The position numbers and the translations under genes are program-made. From Nematostella vectensis (lineage: Eukaryota > Cnidaria > Anthozoa > Actiniaria > Edwardsiidae), in the NCBI RefSeq assembly GCF_932526225.1, contig NC_064041.1:13133951-13197950 (forward strand): 64,000 nucleotides of DNA, given 5' to 3'. Of the stretch, positions 25,017 to 36,457 are shown one piece after another; position 1 is the first letter of the stretch, and every line of letters starts with the position of its first letter. The notes under the pieces were generated by a model. That model saw only the letters and a list, made by a program, of their open reading frames with translations, ran no database searches and was not told the DNA's origin.

Positions 25017-25910
25017 CGTCGCTCTTGGGGCTGTATGTGAGAGGTTGACATGGAAACAAACCCATCCCTCTTCACTAGGCAAGTGAAGAGGGAGAATCAG
25101 TGCTTTGATCAGGACCAGGAACTGGTAATTACCAATGACCTGGACACAGCTGCAAAAGTGCCCGCCATAAATATAGTTTCAGTTTTAGTGAAACTAATTG
25201 TATACCCTCTTCTCCTCTATGAAGCTAGAGTTATTTTGGGTCTCAATTGCTAATGAGCCAGCACTGCTGTTAAAAACAGCCAGTGGTGTGGCCCAGCAAT
25301 GTTGGCGCTATTTCTACCACATCAACTACTGTAGGCTGGGGTAGTTGTGAATTTGTTCGGCAATATTTCTTTTGTTTTGTGATCAGCCAAGAGAAGCGCT
25401 GCCAGAAATGTGAACCAATGCTGGCTAGATTCATTTAACTAAATAGTTTCATTTGTACCATTTGACCTTAATTGCTTCCATGATTACATGCACATTATAC
25501 ACTTAAGGGATTCTGAATGGTCTGTGTATATTGTAGTCTGCTTAGCAGCCGCTTTAATGCCATGCACGCCTGCATGACACTAAAAGGGGCTGCTAAGCAG
25601 ACTATGTATATTGTGGACATACAATAAATCATTTTAAATGACTTTCCATGGAGTGCCTGACTTCCTACTTGATTATTGAAGGCATATCTAGAAATACAAT
25701 TATACACTGAGGAGGATTCCATTATACTCCAGTGTTCACACATTTTTTTGAATTGGTGGTCGTGAAGCTCACGTCAATCAGATAGTACTGTACTCTACAT
25801 TTTTCACATACTGATTGGTTTGAATGTATTTACTCCACAAAACTGCCAAGGTACAGTAGCCTAACTGGCTTGCATCTCACTAGAATACTTTGGGTATTCC
25901 ATGGTAGTCT
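25017..25910. other. Non-coding sequence 3' of the duplicated exons
   Basis: This is the counterpart of 14,239-15,180. It lacks about 40 bp present in copy 1 near 14,690-14,730 (around CCATCACCAAAGTGATGG). No gene is seen. Confidence 0.5.
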
Positions 25911-27264
25911 ATTGTTTATTAATGACATTTCAACATCTATACAATCTAACCTTCGTCTATTCGCAGACGACTGTGTATTATATAGAGAGGTAGCTTCATT
26001 ACAGGACTGTCAAGCTTTACAACAAGACCTCGATCGTTTATCTGTGTGGTCAAAAACTTGGCAACTTAAATTCAATGTTTCTAAATGTTATCATTTAGGA
26101 ATTACTCGAAAGAAAATACCTGTTAAGTTTACTTACTCCATGGATGGAAAACGTATAACCCAAGCATCTTCTACCCCCTACTTAGGAGTAACCATCGCTG
26201 ATAATCTATCATGGAACGAACACTGTGATAACATCTGCAAAAAGGCAAATTCTACCCTTGGCCTTTTGAAACGCATTCTATCTGGTTGTTCTCCTGAAGT
26301 AAAGGACTCTGCCTATAGAACACTTGTTCGTCCTAAATTAGAATATGCCACCAGTGCATGGAATCCATATACACAATGTAATATAAACAAGATTGAGATG
26401 ATTCAACGACGTGCAGCAAGATTTGTTTTCAATGATTAATACTCACGCTATAGTAGTGTTTCTCCTATGATCAACTCACTAGGATGGGAATCCTTGGAAC
26501 AACGTAGGCAATTAAATCAAGCACATATGTTCTATAAAATCTACAATGGCCTTGTTGGTATATCTTTTCCACCCGAAGTAACACCTATCACAAGAGTCTC
26601 AAGACAACCCAACTGCGCGCCCTTCCATCAACTTGTAACATTGAATGACACTTATAAATATTCATTTTACCCAAGAACTATAAGAACTTGGAACAGTATA
26701 AATTTATCTACAATCCCAGATTCGTTAGCTAAGTTCAAGGACAGTTTATTATTAAAAGTCCAAACCAATTAATAATACCTATTGATATATATATGCATGA
26801 AAAGATATATTTATTTTTATTTAACATTTACATTAACAATTAACATATTTTTTACTAGTTTCTGATCTTTAGGGTGCATGCCATGGATGCATGGAGCGGC
26901 TGCCAAACTAGCGGGAGTTGGCTCAAGGGTGAGGCAAAGATTCTTTGTTTCGCGCTTGGGTTGATTCTTGTTGGTTGGCTGTTTCATGCATTTATGGCAT
27001 TCACTCTATTGATGATAATTTTAATTTCATGTATATATAATTAATTATTTAATTTTATCAAATATCTAATTTCAATAATTTTCAATTAATATATATTTAT
27101 GCTTCATTTTCAATTTAACCTAAATTATTTTTTCCGATGGCCGATAATTATTATTATTATATTTTTCTTTTGTATTTACATATTGTATTTTCTTTTTCAA
27201 CTCCTAGTATAGTCTTAACTGTTTTTTAGGAGTATAACTATTAAAGATTAAAGATTAAAGATTC
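25911..27264 (+). mobile_element. 5'-truncated CR1/L2-like LINE present only in copy 2
   Basis: The insertion starts after TGGTAGTCTA and encodes the end of a reverse transcriptase: LFINDIST, FADDCVLY (near 25,965), then YLGVTIADNLSWNEH and the C-terminal RRAARFVFND segment. An in-frame TAA near 26,437 splits it from a second open piece (26,467-26,772). An AT-rich 3' region follows, ending in ATTAAAG repeats at about 27,240-27,262, the microsatellite tail typical of these elements. The same position in copy 1 (about 15,180) is empty, so insertion came after duplication. Confidence 0.88.
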
Positions 27265-28446
27265 ATGAATTCAGTGGCACATCCAAGATTTTCAAAGGTT
27301 GGCACAATTAATGAAAACTATTTAAGACCTCAATAATTGTGGAAGGACAAGCATAATTATGTTAAAGGTGGTTTCACTGTACCTTGTATATAGTAATCAC
27401 AGTTGAAACACTTTCTGAATTTTGAGTCTCAAAGCTAATGAGCCAGCATTATAAAGATTTTTAAAAAAGGAGCCCCTTTTCTCTGCAGTTAGGGACAAAC
27501 CACTGGTATTTAGCCAGGGGAGTAGCTGATTCCCAAAAAAAATTCGAGCAAGGCCCAGGCCCTTAAAGAAATTAAGCAACCAAAGACTGGCAGACAAAAA
27601 TACCACAATTTTGTTGGGAAAATCGAACAGCAAAACTGTCTGGGGAAGAAAAATTCGAGCAAAAAAAGCCACTCCCCCGTCACATATAAAATGGTCGATC
27701 CCTTAGCAAGAATAACTCTAGTACCAGAGCCCCTACACACAGATGTCATAGCAAGGACTGGCGCAGGGGGGTGGGACTGAAGATAAATTATAAGACCAAG
27801 ATCTAGAACATAAGCTTTGTGATAAGGCAAATTATGCCAGGAGACGGTGGTATGACGATAGGCAGGAGCGGACCTGGGATTTCTCAAAAGGGAGGGGAGA
27901 GGTCACTGACCTGAATGAGGGTGTTCCAATATTTAAAACATATTTTGGAACATAGGTCAATTAGTGGAATTTATCTGTCATGCATTTTGTCTTCTAAAAT
28001 TTCTGTCTGAAGGAGAGGTTGGGGTGTTTGTCACCAACAACACCACCCTGGAATCCCATCTCCCATGCTGCCCCTTGAATTCTTTCCTTTATGAAAGCTG
28101 AAAATGATTATTCTGGAAGTTTGTGAGATGACAAGGGGGGATTATCCTTCCCTTCCCCTCCCCCTCCCCTTCTGACTCCAAATTTACCATGATTAATGTT
28201 TTCTATATTGGTGCACCACAATCCCTTCCTGCATTTTTGTAAAACCCTGGATCTTCCTCTGTTCTATCTTGATAATCTTAGATTTAAATCTGAACCAATC
28301 AACTTGTGTTGTTACTTGGTTACAAGAGCCCATTTAGCAATATATAGACTGAGTAAAACAGAGCAATTTATTCTTTGATGAGAACTATCTTGATTGCTGC
28401 ATTAGGTTGTCTCCCACGCAGTTATTCTGCCCTCTGTCACCCAATG
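27265..28446. other. Non-coding sequence after the LINE, copy 2
   Basis: This is the counterpart of 15,181-16,370. Open frames here (for example the minus frames at 27,397-27,887) match copy 1 frames but have no recognisable content. No gene is supported. Confidence 0.5.
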
Positions 28447-28983
28447 CACTGGAGCTCATTGTGTGACAGAGTTCACTTGAGTTCATTGCGTGACAGAATT
28501 CACTTGATCTCATAGCGTGACAGAGTTCACTTGAGTTCATTGTGTGACAGAGTTTACTTGAGCTCATTGTGTGACAGAGTTCACTTGAGTTCATTGCGTG
28601 ACAGAATTCACTTGATCTCATAGCGTGACAGAGTTCACTTGAGTTCATTGTGTGACAGAGTTTACTTGAGCTCATTGTGTGACAGAGTTCGCTTGAGCTC
28701 ATTGTGTGACAGAGTTCACTTGAGCTCATTGCGTGACAGAGTTCACTTGAGTTCATTGTGTGACAGAGTTCACTTGAGCTCATTGCACGACAGAGTTCAC
28801 TTGAGTTCATTGCGTGACAGAGTTCACTTGAGTTCATTGTGTGACAGAGTTCACTTGAGTTCATTGTGTGACAGAGTTCACTTGAGTTCATTGCGTGACA
28901 GAGTTCACTTGAGTTCATTGTGTGACAGAGTTCACTTGAGTTCATTGTGTGACAGAGTTCACTTGAGCTCATTGCGTGACAAA
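28447..28983. repeat. 27-bp minisatellite, copy 2 (about 20 units)
   Basis: This is the expanded form of the 16,371 array. On the plus strand it reads as repeats of SSLCDRVHL and on the minus strand as SSELCHTMN, over 127 and 195 codons. Both follow simply from a stop-free 27-bp unit, so I do not call a gene. Confidence 0.93.
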
Positions 28984-31900
28984 GCTCAGATTGACTGCAT
29001 CAGAGACTATGGCCTAGGTTAATAAGACAATCATTGATTGATTGCATCAGAGACTATGCATTAGATGAATAAGAGAAAATTATTAATGAATCAACACCAA
29101 AATGTGAACCACAGTAAATTGAATTTATACTGTTTAACTCATAATCCTTCCTGGTTATAATTTTAGTTTGTCCTTCTGCGATATCAAATCCTGGGTTGGT
29201 TGGAAATGACGATTTGGGAGAAATTCCTTATTTACTGTGATTTTCATTATTCTGCTAACTCTTATAATCTTTCAATTTGACATTTAATGCATTTTAATTG
29301 GTCAGCAACTCGCAGACTGGCATAATTGAAAACTATTTCAGTACTGGCCAATAAAAATGCTTCAAAGATTTTGAATGGAATTCATATCATTGTCCAAAGT
29401 TCTCAGAATACTGAAAACCGCAGGAACTTCTTATATATAGCTGGTGCAAACCAGCAAATATGATCACAGAAAATTATTATTGATGAAATCACCACCAATA
29501 GTATAATGCATGTATCCCATTGATGCTATACACCTATTTCAAAAAAGAAAATGGAACAAAGTTTGGCCAATAATAATGTTTCCTTGTATTTAAAATTCGT
29601 TCATTCATTACAAGGACCTCGCTACAAACTTAATTTAGCATCACTGGATGTCATTAACAGATACAAGACTTGTTTTCCCTAATGTAGCCTCACTGGATGT
29701 CATTAACAGATACAAGACTTGTTTTCCCTAACCAGTGGTGTTTGGCATTCATCGTTTTCCATTTTCTTAAAGTCAACCTTAATTGAAATAGGTGTATATA
29801 GGTACTAAATACGTATAACATACATGGAGTACTATGTAATATTTAGTTAGACTTTCAGAATTGCGAAAGAGAAAAAAAGAATAATAAAAGCAAAAATTAC
29901 AGTTTACCACGAATGTAGTAATACTTCTTTGAAGCAAACAAGAAAATGTGAATAAAAGTTGAAATGTGAGAATTTGTGCTCTTCATAATGACCGTCCTGG
30001 TAATAGCCTACGTCGCACTGGCCCCACCTTTCGGTCGGTCATCCAAAACTAACAAATCAAACTACGAATGATTTCGCGGATAAAAAAAATGCTCTGAATA
30101 CCAACAAAACCGCCAGCTATGCGGGCTACCCAGGAAATTACCATAATAACAACCTCTAAACGGTCACACTGAACAAAGAAAAAGTATCTTTTGTTCAATG
30201 AACCACTGCACAAGTTCAGGCTTAGACGGTGTAGCGGTGGCTAATGTAGCAGCTAGGCGCTTCAGTGGTTTTTACCCATGCTTACATGCGGGCTTGTCGC
30301 GTAGTCGAAAAACCGGTTGACGACAACCTTCTGTCAAACGACTGTATAACTTGTATTTCGCAGTTGCGTGACCCAGATTGCGTGACAATTGCTCTCCCTA
30401 GGAAGTGCTGTGTTGTGTGACATTGTCCCGGTATCGAGGGCTTGACCCAGAAGAGCTACGTTGAAGAAACTATACGGAAACTTCTTCGCCTACGGAATGA
30501 ACTTTACGTGGTACAGCTACGCGGACAAAACTTTGTGAATAACCTTAACCGGCAGTAATAGCTCGACAAGCCAAGGTAAGTACTTTGTTGACGTCCTTAG
30601 GGCTATAAGAAGGAGGTGGTGAAGGTAACGCTCTCACTCGTTGAAAGTTTTGATGAGGAGGGGTTTGGGTTGCAGGAAACTCTGCTATAAAGAGAGATTA
30701 TGACATTGAGATTCCTCTAAGTACCATAAGGCATTTGTACCAGGTGCAGGGATAGATCCAGGGTTTTTTTTTCCTTTTTTTTTTGGAATATATAACATTC
30801 TATTACTTGAACGCCATTTGATTGATTTGTTTACGCGCCGCTGCACTGTTTACGTAGAACTCACGCCACTTTTTAATTCCTAGGAAAGGAAATCAACAGA
30901 GCAAACAAACTGCGTTTAGTTGTATCAACTAAATTCTGGCTAATAAACTAACGCGTATATAGAAATGGATAGGCAACCCTTTAAGCACGCACGAAATAAG
31001 ATACTCGCTTTTTCTATAATACGTGATATACAATTCTAACTGGGAAAACATATACCTCAAAATTTACTGTAATCATGGAGTCTCTTTTTCTCCAGATATC
31101 AACGGTTAGGGACACTAACCCAACTCCCATACAAAAAAATACACTGAAAGTACCAAAGAATTACCAAAGAGAGAAAATAATAGCGCAATGTAGCTTCGTC
31201 ACGCAATTAATAAAGCCCTAAACAAAACTGATTTTTAATACCCCCTCTAAAAACGTCTTCTAATATTGAGTGAAAACAATAACAAAGGTGTAGATGACAC
31301 GAGCCGGCTTTTTAATTTAATCATGGTGATATAAACTGCCTCTCCATCACCCCCCCCCCCCCCCCCCCACCCTCCCTAACAAGCAAACCCATTATACGTA
31401 TCTACCTAATTCACGTTAATAAGGAAGACTTTTCACTTCTGCCGCTATACATGCATCTTTAGTTCTTCCGCATTCTGCAGCGGGGGGCCCAAAAGGGACT
31501 ATTACGGAATTTTCTCCTGTATTTTAGATGTTTCATATATTTACTGTGTTTTTGGCTGCTAAAAGGAGGCGCGGTCCCTCCTAGGCCACCCCCCTGGTTA
31601 CGCCCTTGTTCTGTGGTCTGTAAGCGCACCCTAATGAAATTATTTGACCCAACATTATTGCCTAATACCCTACTATACTGCGCAGAGCTTTCTGTGTCCA
31701 TTGTTTCCTTTGTCAAATTGTCAGGACGCGACATCTCGCGAAACTTCATATCCGCATTTTTACCAGACCCACTTCAAAGGTGAAACCTTTTTGCTTCAAA
31801 TGCAACGCTGGGAAGCCTTTTGAGTTTCCAGAGACGATTTTTTTTGCTTGTCGCCCTACTTTATTTATAAATGTCAATTTTGGACGTCTAACACAAATTT

Positions 31901-32155
31901 GATACAAATATTGAACCACGCGCTCTTCTGAAATAATGCATTTTTCATAATTCCAGATGTCGTCGCAAAAAAAAAATATGTATTTTCTAAATAACATAAA
32001 ACAAGATAACATTTTCTAAGTGGTGTGGCAAATTAATAGCCCTTTTTCGTTCTAGCCTTTCTGCCGATTTCCCTACTAGATTCGTTCTCTAGTAGCAGAC
32101 ATGTAATGTTTCACGGCTCGGAATATAAAATTGCGTGCCTGCATGTGACCCTTCT
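28984..32155. other. Non-coding sequence, copy 2
   Basis: This is the counterpart of 16,533-19,843, with two 49-bp units (29,641-29,731), the possible 5' exon with GTAAGT donor near 30,573, and a C run near 31,349. Two minus frames at 31,459-32,012 have no recognisable content. Confidence 0.45.
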
Positions 32156-32680
32156 TCAAGTGATGATATTAGGATAAGGCGGGGGATTTTCAGTCCCCCC
32201 TGGAACTTCCTTCATAGGCACGTATCCTCTAGATCCTTCCGGGGGGTGCATCATGTCTGGCTGTTGTCCAGGGTAGGTAGTTGTGGTTTGAGTTTGCTGT
32301 TGTACACTTCCTTGACCTCGATCTCGTCTCATTCTTCGACGGTAAATCCACCAGATGAAAACACCGACTAAAACTAAAAATACAACGCCTCCTACAACTC
32401 CGCCAACAATGGCTGGAACAGGGTCGTAGCATCTGTGTTGACATTTGTTTTTACAGCAAGACAAATATCCAACGTGCAGGTCTTTGTCGTCGTTCAGGTT
32501 GCAGTCTTTGTCAACATGGCAGCGATAGCCAACACAAGATGCAGCGAAAACACACTCGCTTGTGCAGCATAACTGATTGTAAGGGCATGTCTCAGCCCTT
32601 GATCTACAGAACTGACCATCTGTGACACCAAATCCAACTAATCCCGCACACAGAGCGACTATCAGTAAACAGTGATTCAT
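32156..32680 (-). CDS. Small Cys-rich type I membrane protein with PPPYP tail
   Basis: This intact single-exon frame of 174 residues starts at 32,680. Residues 1-22 form a signal peptide (MNHCLLIVALCAGLVGFGV). Residues 23 to about 102 are a Cys-rich ectodomain with CC pairs (QLCCTSEC, YLSCCKNKC). One membrane span follows (PAIVGGVVGGVVFLVLVG and next residues), then a basic stop-transfer RRRMRRDR. The cytoplasmic tail is Gln/Thr/Pro-rich and ends with PPPYP, a PPxY motif of the type that binds WW domains, for example of NEDD4-like ligases. The architecture recalls small Shisa- or CYYR-like adaptors, but I cannot assign a family. Copy 1 has a stop at codon 37, so this is the only open copy in the window. 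Confidence 0.75.
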   Translation of the reverse strand: MNHCLLIVALCAGLVGFGVTDGQFCRSRAETCPYNQLCCTSECVFAASCVGYRCHVDKDCNLNDDKDLHVGYLSCCKNKCQHRCYDPVPAIVGGVVGGVVFLVLVGVFIWWIYRRRMRRDRGQGSVQQQTQTTTTYPGQQPDMMHPPEGSRGYVPMKEVPGGTENPPPYPNIIT

Positions 32681-33385
32681 AATTTCGTCTGTTCGCTATG
32701 GTAAATCTTACCGGAGTAAAACCGCCGATCATTATTTGTATTGGATATGGATATGCGATCGCAATGGCTCTTGGGATGCCGCACGTTCTCGCCACCTGTC
32801 TCCATAAACACTTGGTACATGAAAATGCCGACATGGTTAGCAGAACTAAGACGACAGCGACATTTCGTAAAAATAAATGGTTACTTCATTCATTTAATAT
32901 GCAAACGTGAATATTATCCCGTGCCAGCATTTTGGCGAGAGAAAGAAACACGTTTTATTTACTATCTGTAAATCATTTTATGTTGCATTGCCGACTTAAG
33001 GTTTATTCTTACTTGGACGTAAGCGCAAGCGGAACGCACGTAGTTTTCGGACTCTCACTAGAACATAAGCGCAAGATAACGCAACTACTCGATTTTTTTG
33101 CGCTTGTGTTAGAATCAATCGAACCGATTCTCGCTTTCGTCTTAGGGAAAACCAACCTTAAATACTTCGCGTCCGCTGGCTTCTATTGGCTGAGCGGCCT
33201 TTCGGTTTGATGACGTCACTTTTGATTTGCGTATAGAATGCGTGACAGCAGAGGGCTGTCCCAAGACCCCTGGGGGACGAAGCTACTTTGGATTCTACAT
33301 TTTTATGTTCGGGTAATGGAGAAGAAGACGCGCCATTCAAAACAAATCAAGACAGCTTATAGTTTCCTCATCGCTTATCCGAATA
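32681..33385. other. Upstream region of the Cys-rich gene, copy 2
   Basis: This matches 20,369-21,017 up to 33,329 and includes the inverted CCAAT block and TGACGTCA at 33,211-33,218. The 92-codon plus frame at 32,932-33,210 is unchanged between copies. I do not call it a gene, because the DNA as a whole is nearly identical. Confidence 0.45.
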
Positions 33386-33471
33386 CCCTGGCGTGACCTT
33401 CCTGGCGTGACCTTCTTGGTGTGACCTTCCTGGCGTGACCTTCCTGGCGTGACCTTCCTGCCATGACCTTC
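33386..33471. repeat. 16-bp tandem repeat
   Basis: About five and a half units of CCTGGCGTGACCTT-CC type, with small changes (TTGGTGTGACC, TGCCATGACC), begin soon after the end of the segmental duplication. Confidence 0.85.
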
Positions 33472-33487
33472 ATTAGAGGGAGTCCCT

Positions 33488-33697
33488 GAGTGGTGGTAGG
33501 GGAAGTTAAAGTGGTCGTCTCGGCCATGTGGACAGGCGAACCCTTATCGATTACTAATGAGTAGTGGTAGCGGAAGTTAAAGTGGTCGTCTCGGCCATGT
33601 GGACAGGCGAACCCTTATCGATTACTTATGAGTAGTGGTTTAAAGTGGTCGTCTCGGCCATGTGGACAGGCGAACCCTTATCGATTACTTATGAGTA
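33488..33697. repeat. About 75-bp tandem repeat, three units
   Basis: Units contain AAAGTGGTCGTCTCGGCCAT and GGACAGGCGAACCCTTATCG followed by ATTAC and GAGTAGTGG. The third unit is shorter because the AGCGGAAGT part is missing. Confidence 0.88.
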
Positions 33698-34444
33698 TAA
33701 GTGTTGTCGTAACATAAACCCCGGTTTGCCTGTATTATCCTGTCCCCCAACGCACCGAGTTCACAGATTTCTTGAGTTGGCACGATGATCCATCGGTGTA
33801 GCCTCGCCCCATGGCTTGTTGGCTATTGGCTGAGCGGCCTGTCGGTTAATGACGTCACTTTTGATTTGCCGCTCGCCCCAGGGACAGCTTATCGCAGGGA
33901 ATGTTTGACTACAGGGGGCTGTAAAAAGACATCCAGGGACGCGGCTACCATCGTTGTTTTTGTTGTTGTTTTGCTATAAAAACTTTTAGGCCTTACCGAT
34001 TACCAGTCGGAGAATACTCTCCTTCTTATCTCATACTATCTCCTAAGCGCCAAGACCGCATAGACATGGTTTTGAGCGGTGGTGGTGGTGTTGAGGGGGG
34101 ACCCATTTAAGCCGAACATGATAACTTGTCCTTACCTCGTAGGATAAGGCGAGTCTCCCAGTCGCAGGACAGGAGCAGGGACTGGAACCGGGTAATCTTA
34201 TCCCCCTCCCCCAATTGTAATACGCCTTTGATTGACAGGTCTTTTTGATTGACAGAAAGTATGTATTAACATATCCCTTTGATTCCCAATGATTGGCAGA
34301 TTGGATTGTACGTCTCATTGATTGGCAGGTGAGTTTGATTGACATATCACATTGACAGTTTTTGATTCATAGGGTTTATATTGTAGGCTGATGCTTTGCA
34401 TGCATTTTTTGATTGACAGGTATTCATTCACTGTGTCTAGGGCA
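33698..34444. promoter_or_regulatory. Region upstream of the copper-transporter gene
   Basis: It holds a third, diverged copy of the ATTGGCTGAGCGGCCT block with TGACGTCA at 33,850-33,857, so CCAAT plus CRE-like sites lie about 600 bp before the first recognised CTR exon. TTGATTGACAG words recur irregularly from about 34,220 to 34,420. A first non-coding or Met-rich coding exon of the transporter could be here, but I could not fix one. Regulatory function is inference. Confidence 0.35.
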
Positions 34445-36457
34445 ATGGCGTTTTCTCTGTCACCAAATGTCTATATACTGGTCGCTCAATGGAGAACGCT
34501 CACTGATAAAGGTACGGAAACGCACTGAACACATATTCACCTTGTGTCATCGTACAGAACTGCCAGCTAATCACATAACAGTAGTAACAGTGGTTATATT
34601 ACCGGAGTGTCCAGTCCGATTTTGCTTAAATTTCCCGAGTCCCTACCTCGGGGTGGGAAAATCCCGATTTTATGATAATTTTATGCCAGTTGCCATTAAA
34701 GTAGCAGACCATATATTTTTTACCCCAATTTCTAAAGAAACAAATTAACAAAGCGTGATAAAAATATATGTTTTTGCCTCTTTTATCTACCCCTGCTACG
34801 TTTCATGCCAACGCGATTTGATACAACCCTGGAAATTAGTGATTTACTAAGCCTTGGCCAGGGGGAGGCGGGGAAAAAATTCGCGGCCATCGACGAAAGG
34901 TCCCAATTTCAGAAGTCTGTCGGCACCCTGTATTACTCGCACTACAAAAAAAATGCAAGTCTGACTCGTTCTTTCCAATCATACCATACCTAAAGATACT
35001 GTCTGTTCTTAGCAAGTCTGACTCGCTCTTTCTAGTCATACCATAACTAAAGATACTGTCTGTTCTTAGCAAGTCTGACTCTATTCTAGGAATATCTGGT
35101 TCGTTCGTAGCGGTGTTCGCCTTGGCTGTGTTTGCGGAATGCTTCAGGTCCTATAACATTTATCGAAAATCTATTTCACCAAGGTGGAAGGCTGCATGGG
35201 AAAACAGGTACAGTGGGAATTAATCAACCTCTATAAGGCTGTCATCCCGTATGTAATTGTTTCGTTTTATTTGTACTTGCCTCTCAGTCGGCTGTAGGTA
35301 GTGTGGTTCAGTCTACGTGTAACAGTCAATGTTACTGCATGTTAAAAATGTTTGTCTGTATTGTCTGTTTGCTGTAGTTTCTACTGCTGTCGTCTACTTG
35401 TTTGTAGTTCGTTAGTGGTTTACTAAGAAGTAGTATTAATAACACACTTGTATAATTTAATTATTCTTCTTTGTAATTCCGCAAACGCTTACTATCATTG
35501 ATTTATTATTATTAATATTGTATTTTTATTATATTATAATAGATATATTCAGGAGGGCCATATGTTAGAAAACTGAAAATTCAGTTAATATGCTACCCTT
35601 GATAAATATAGATTATTGTATTGTATCGTATCGTATAACGATTTTTTGTCAGCCAAATTCCGTAAAAACAAACACCTCTAATTAACTAAAGCAAACGCTT
35701 TTTCTTGGTTTTCGAAGATGTTATCGCAATCAGTAACGTAAAAGGGGATTAAAGAGACCGTCCTCTGCACTTTTTAACTCGTCCTTATCTCTCCTAGTCT
35801 TCAGTCCTCGTTTAAAGTGACGTTCTCTACACCTGTTAACTCGTCCCCTCCTAGGCTACAGTCCCTGTTTGTAAAGTGGCCGTTCTTTACACCTGATAGC
35901 TCGTCCTTATCTCTCCTAGGCTTCGGTCCCTTTTTGTAAAGTGACTTCTTTACGCCTTTTAACTCGTCCTTATCTCTCCCAGGCTTTATACCCTCTTTAA
36001 AGTGACCGTTCTCTACACCTGATAGCTCGTCCTTATCTCTCCTAGGCTTCATTCCCTGTCCAAAGAAACCGTTCCCTACACCTGTTAGGTTCTTATATTT
36101 TCTAGGCTTCAGTCCCTTTTTGAAGAGACCGTTCTCTACACCAGTCAACCCGTCCCTATCTCTCCCAGGCTTTATATCCTCTTTAAAGTGACCGTTCTCT
36201 ACACCTGATAGCTCGTCCCTATCTCTCCTAGGCTTCGGTCCCTGCTTATCGAGACCGTTCTCTACACCGTCCAAATCGTCCTCTTGTACCTGCTCATGTT
36301 GGTGGCGATGACGTATAACGTCTGGCTATTCATCGCGGTCGTCCTCGGCAGCGGTACAGGATACTTCATGTGCGTCCCGCTGCTGAATAGATATATAGTC
36401 ATGCATAACATACCACTAGAGACAGGCGAAAGATACGAACCAATTACAGCGACATGA
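34445..36457 (+). CDS. SLC31/CTR-family copper transporter, three exons
   Basis: High-affinity Cu(I) uptake proteins of this family form trimers in the plasma membrane or endosomes. Exons 34445-34511, 35090-35207 and 36232-36457 join in phase to give 136 residues, close to human SLC31A2. TM1 aligns with human SLC31A1 without gaps through NVYILVAQWRTLTDKGISGS, then FVAVFALAVFAECFRSY. TM2 has the copper-path MxxxM motif as LMLVAMTYN. TM3 has the helix-packing glycines as GSGTGYF. The start could be the Met at 34,445, or exon 1 may be internal (an AG lies just before 34,441) with a Met/His-rich exon further upstream. The usual C-terminal HCH is absent. The intron 2 acceptor has been amplified into a minisatellite. 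Confidence 0.82.
35786..36265. repeat. About 66-bp minisatellite on the CTR last-exon acceptor
   Basis: About 7.5 diverged units run up to and into the last exon. Each carries a CTCTCCTAG|GCTTC-type acceptor followed by a copy of the first 35-40 bases of the exon (GGTCCCT to CCGTTCTCTACACC). The final unit at 36,232 is the real exon. Earlier units end in CTGATAG or CTGTTA stretches. The plus-strand exon is disrupted in them, so splicing to an earlier acceptor should truncate the protein. Confidence 0.88.

Larger units (their letters stand above)
21033..33329. repeat. Segmental duplication, copy 2
   Basis: This is the second copy of the 11.0-21.0 kb block, in direct orientation. It is longer because of a LINE insertion (about 1.35 kb at 25,911-27,264), a larger 71-bp array and a larger 27-bp array; its 49-bp array is shorter. 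Homology ends at GAAGAAGAC (33,329), exactly where copy 1 ends. Confidence 0.93.

Noticed and set aside
28385-29022. Nonapeptide-repeat proteins on both strands (195 and 127 codons)
   Set aside because: A stop-free 27-bp tandem unit keeps frames open on both strands. There is no independent sign of coding.
35801-36274. Minus-strand 157-codon repeat protein with KPRRD and KPGRD words that looked like a neuropeptide precursor
   Set aside because: It lies antisense to the amplified acceptor and exon start of the copper-transporter gene, has no ATG or signal peptide, and its repeats are fully explained by the minisatellite.
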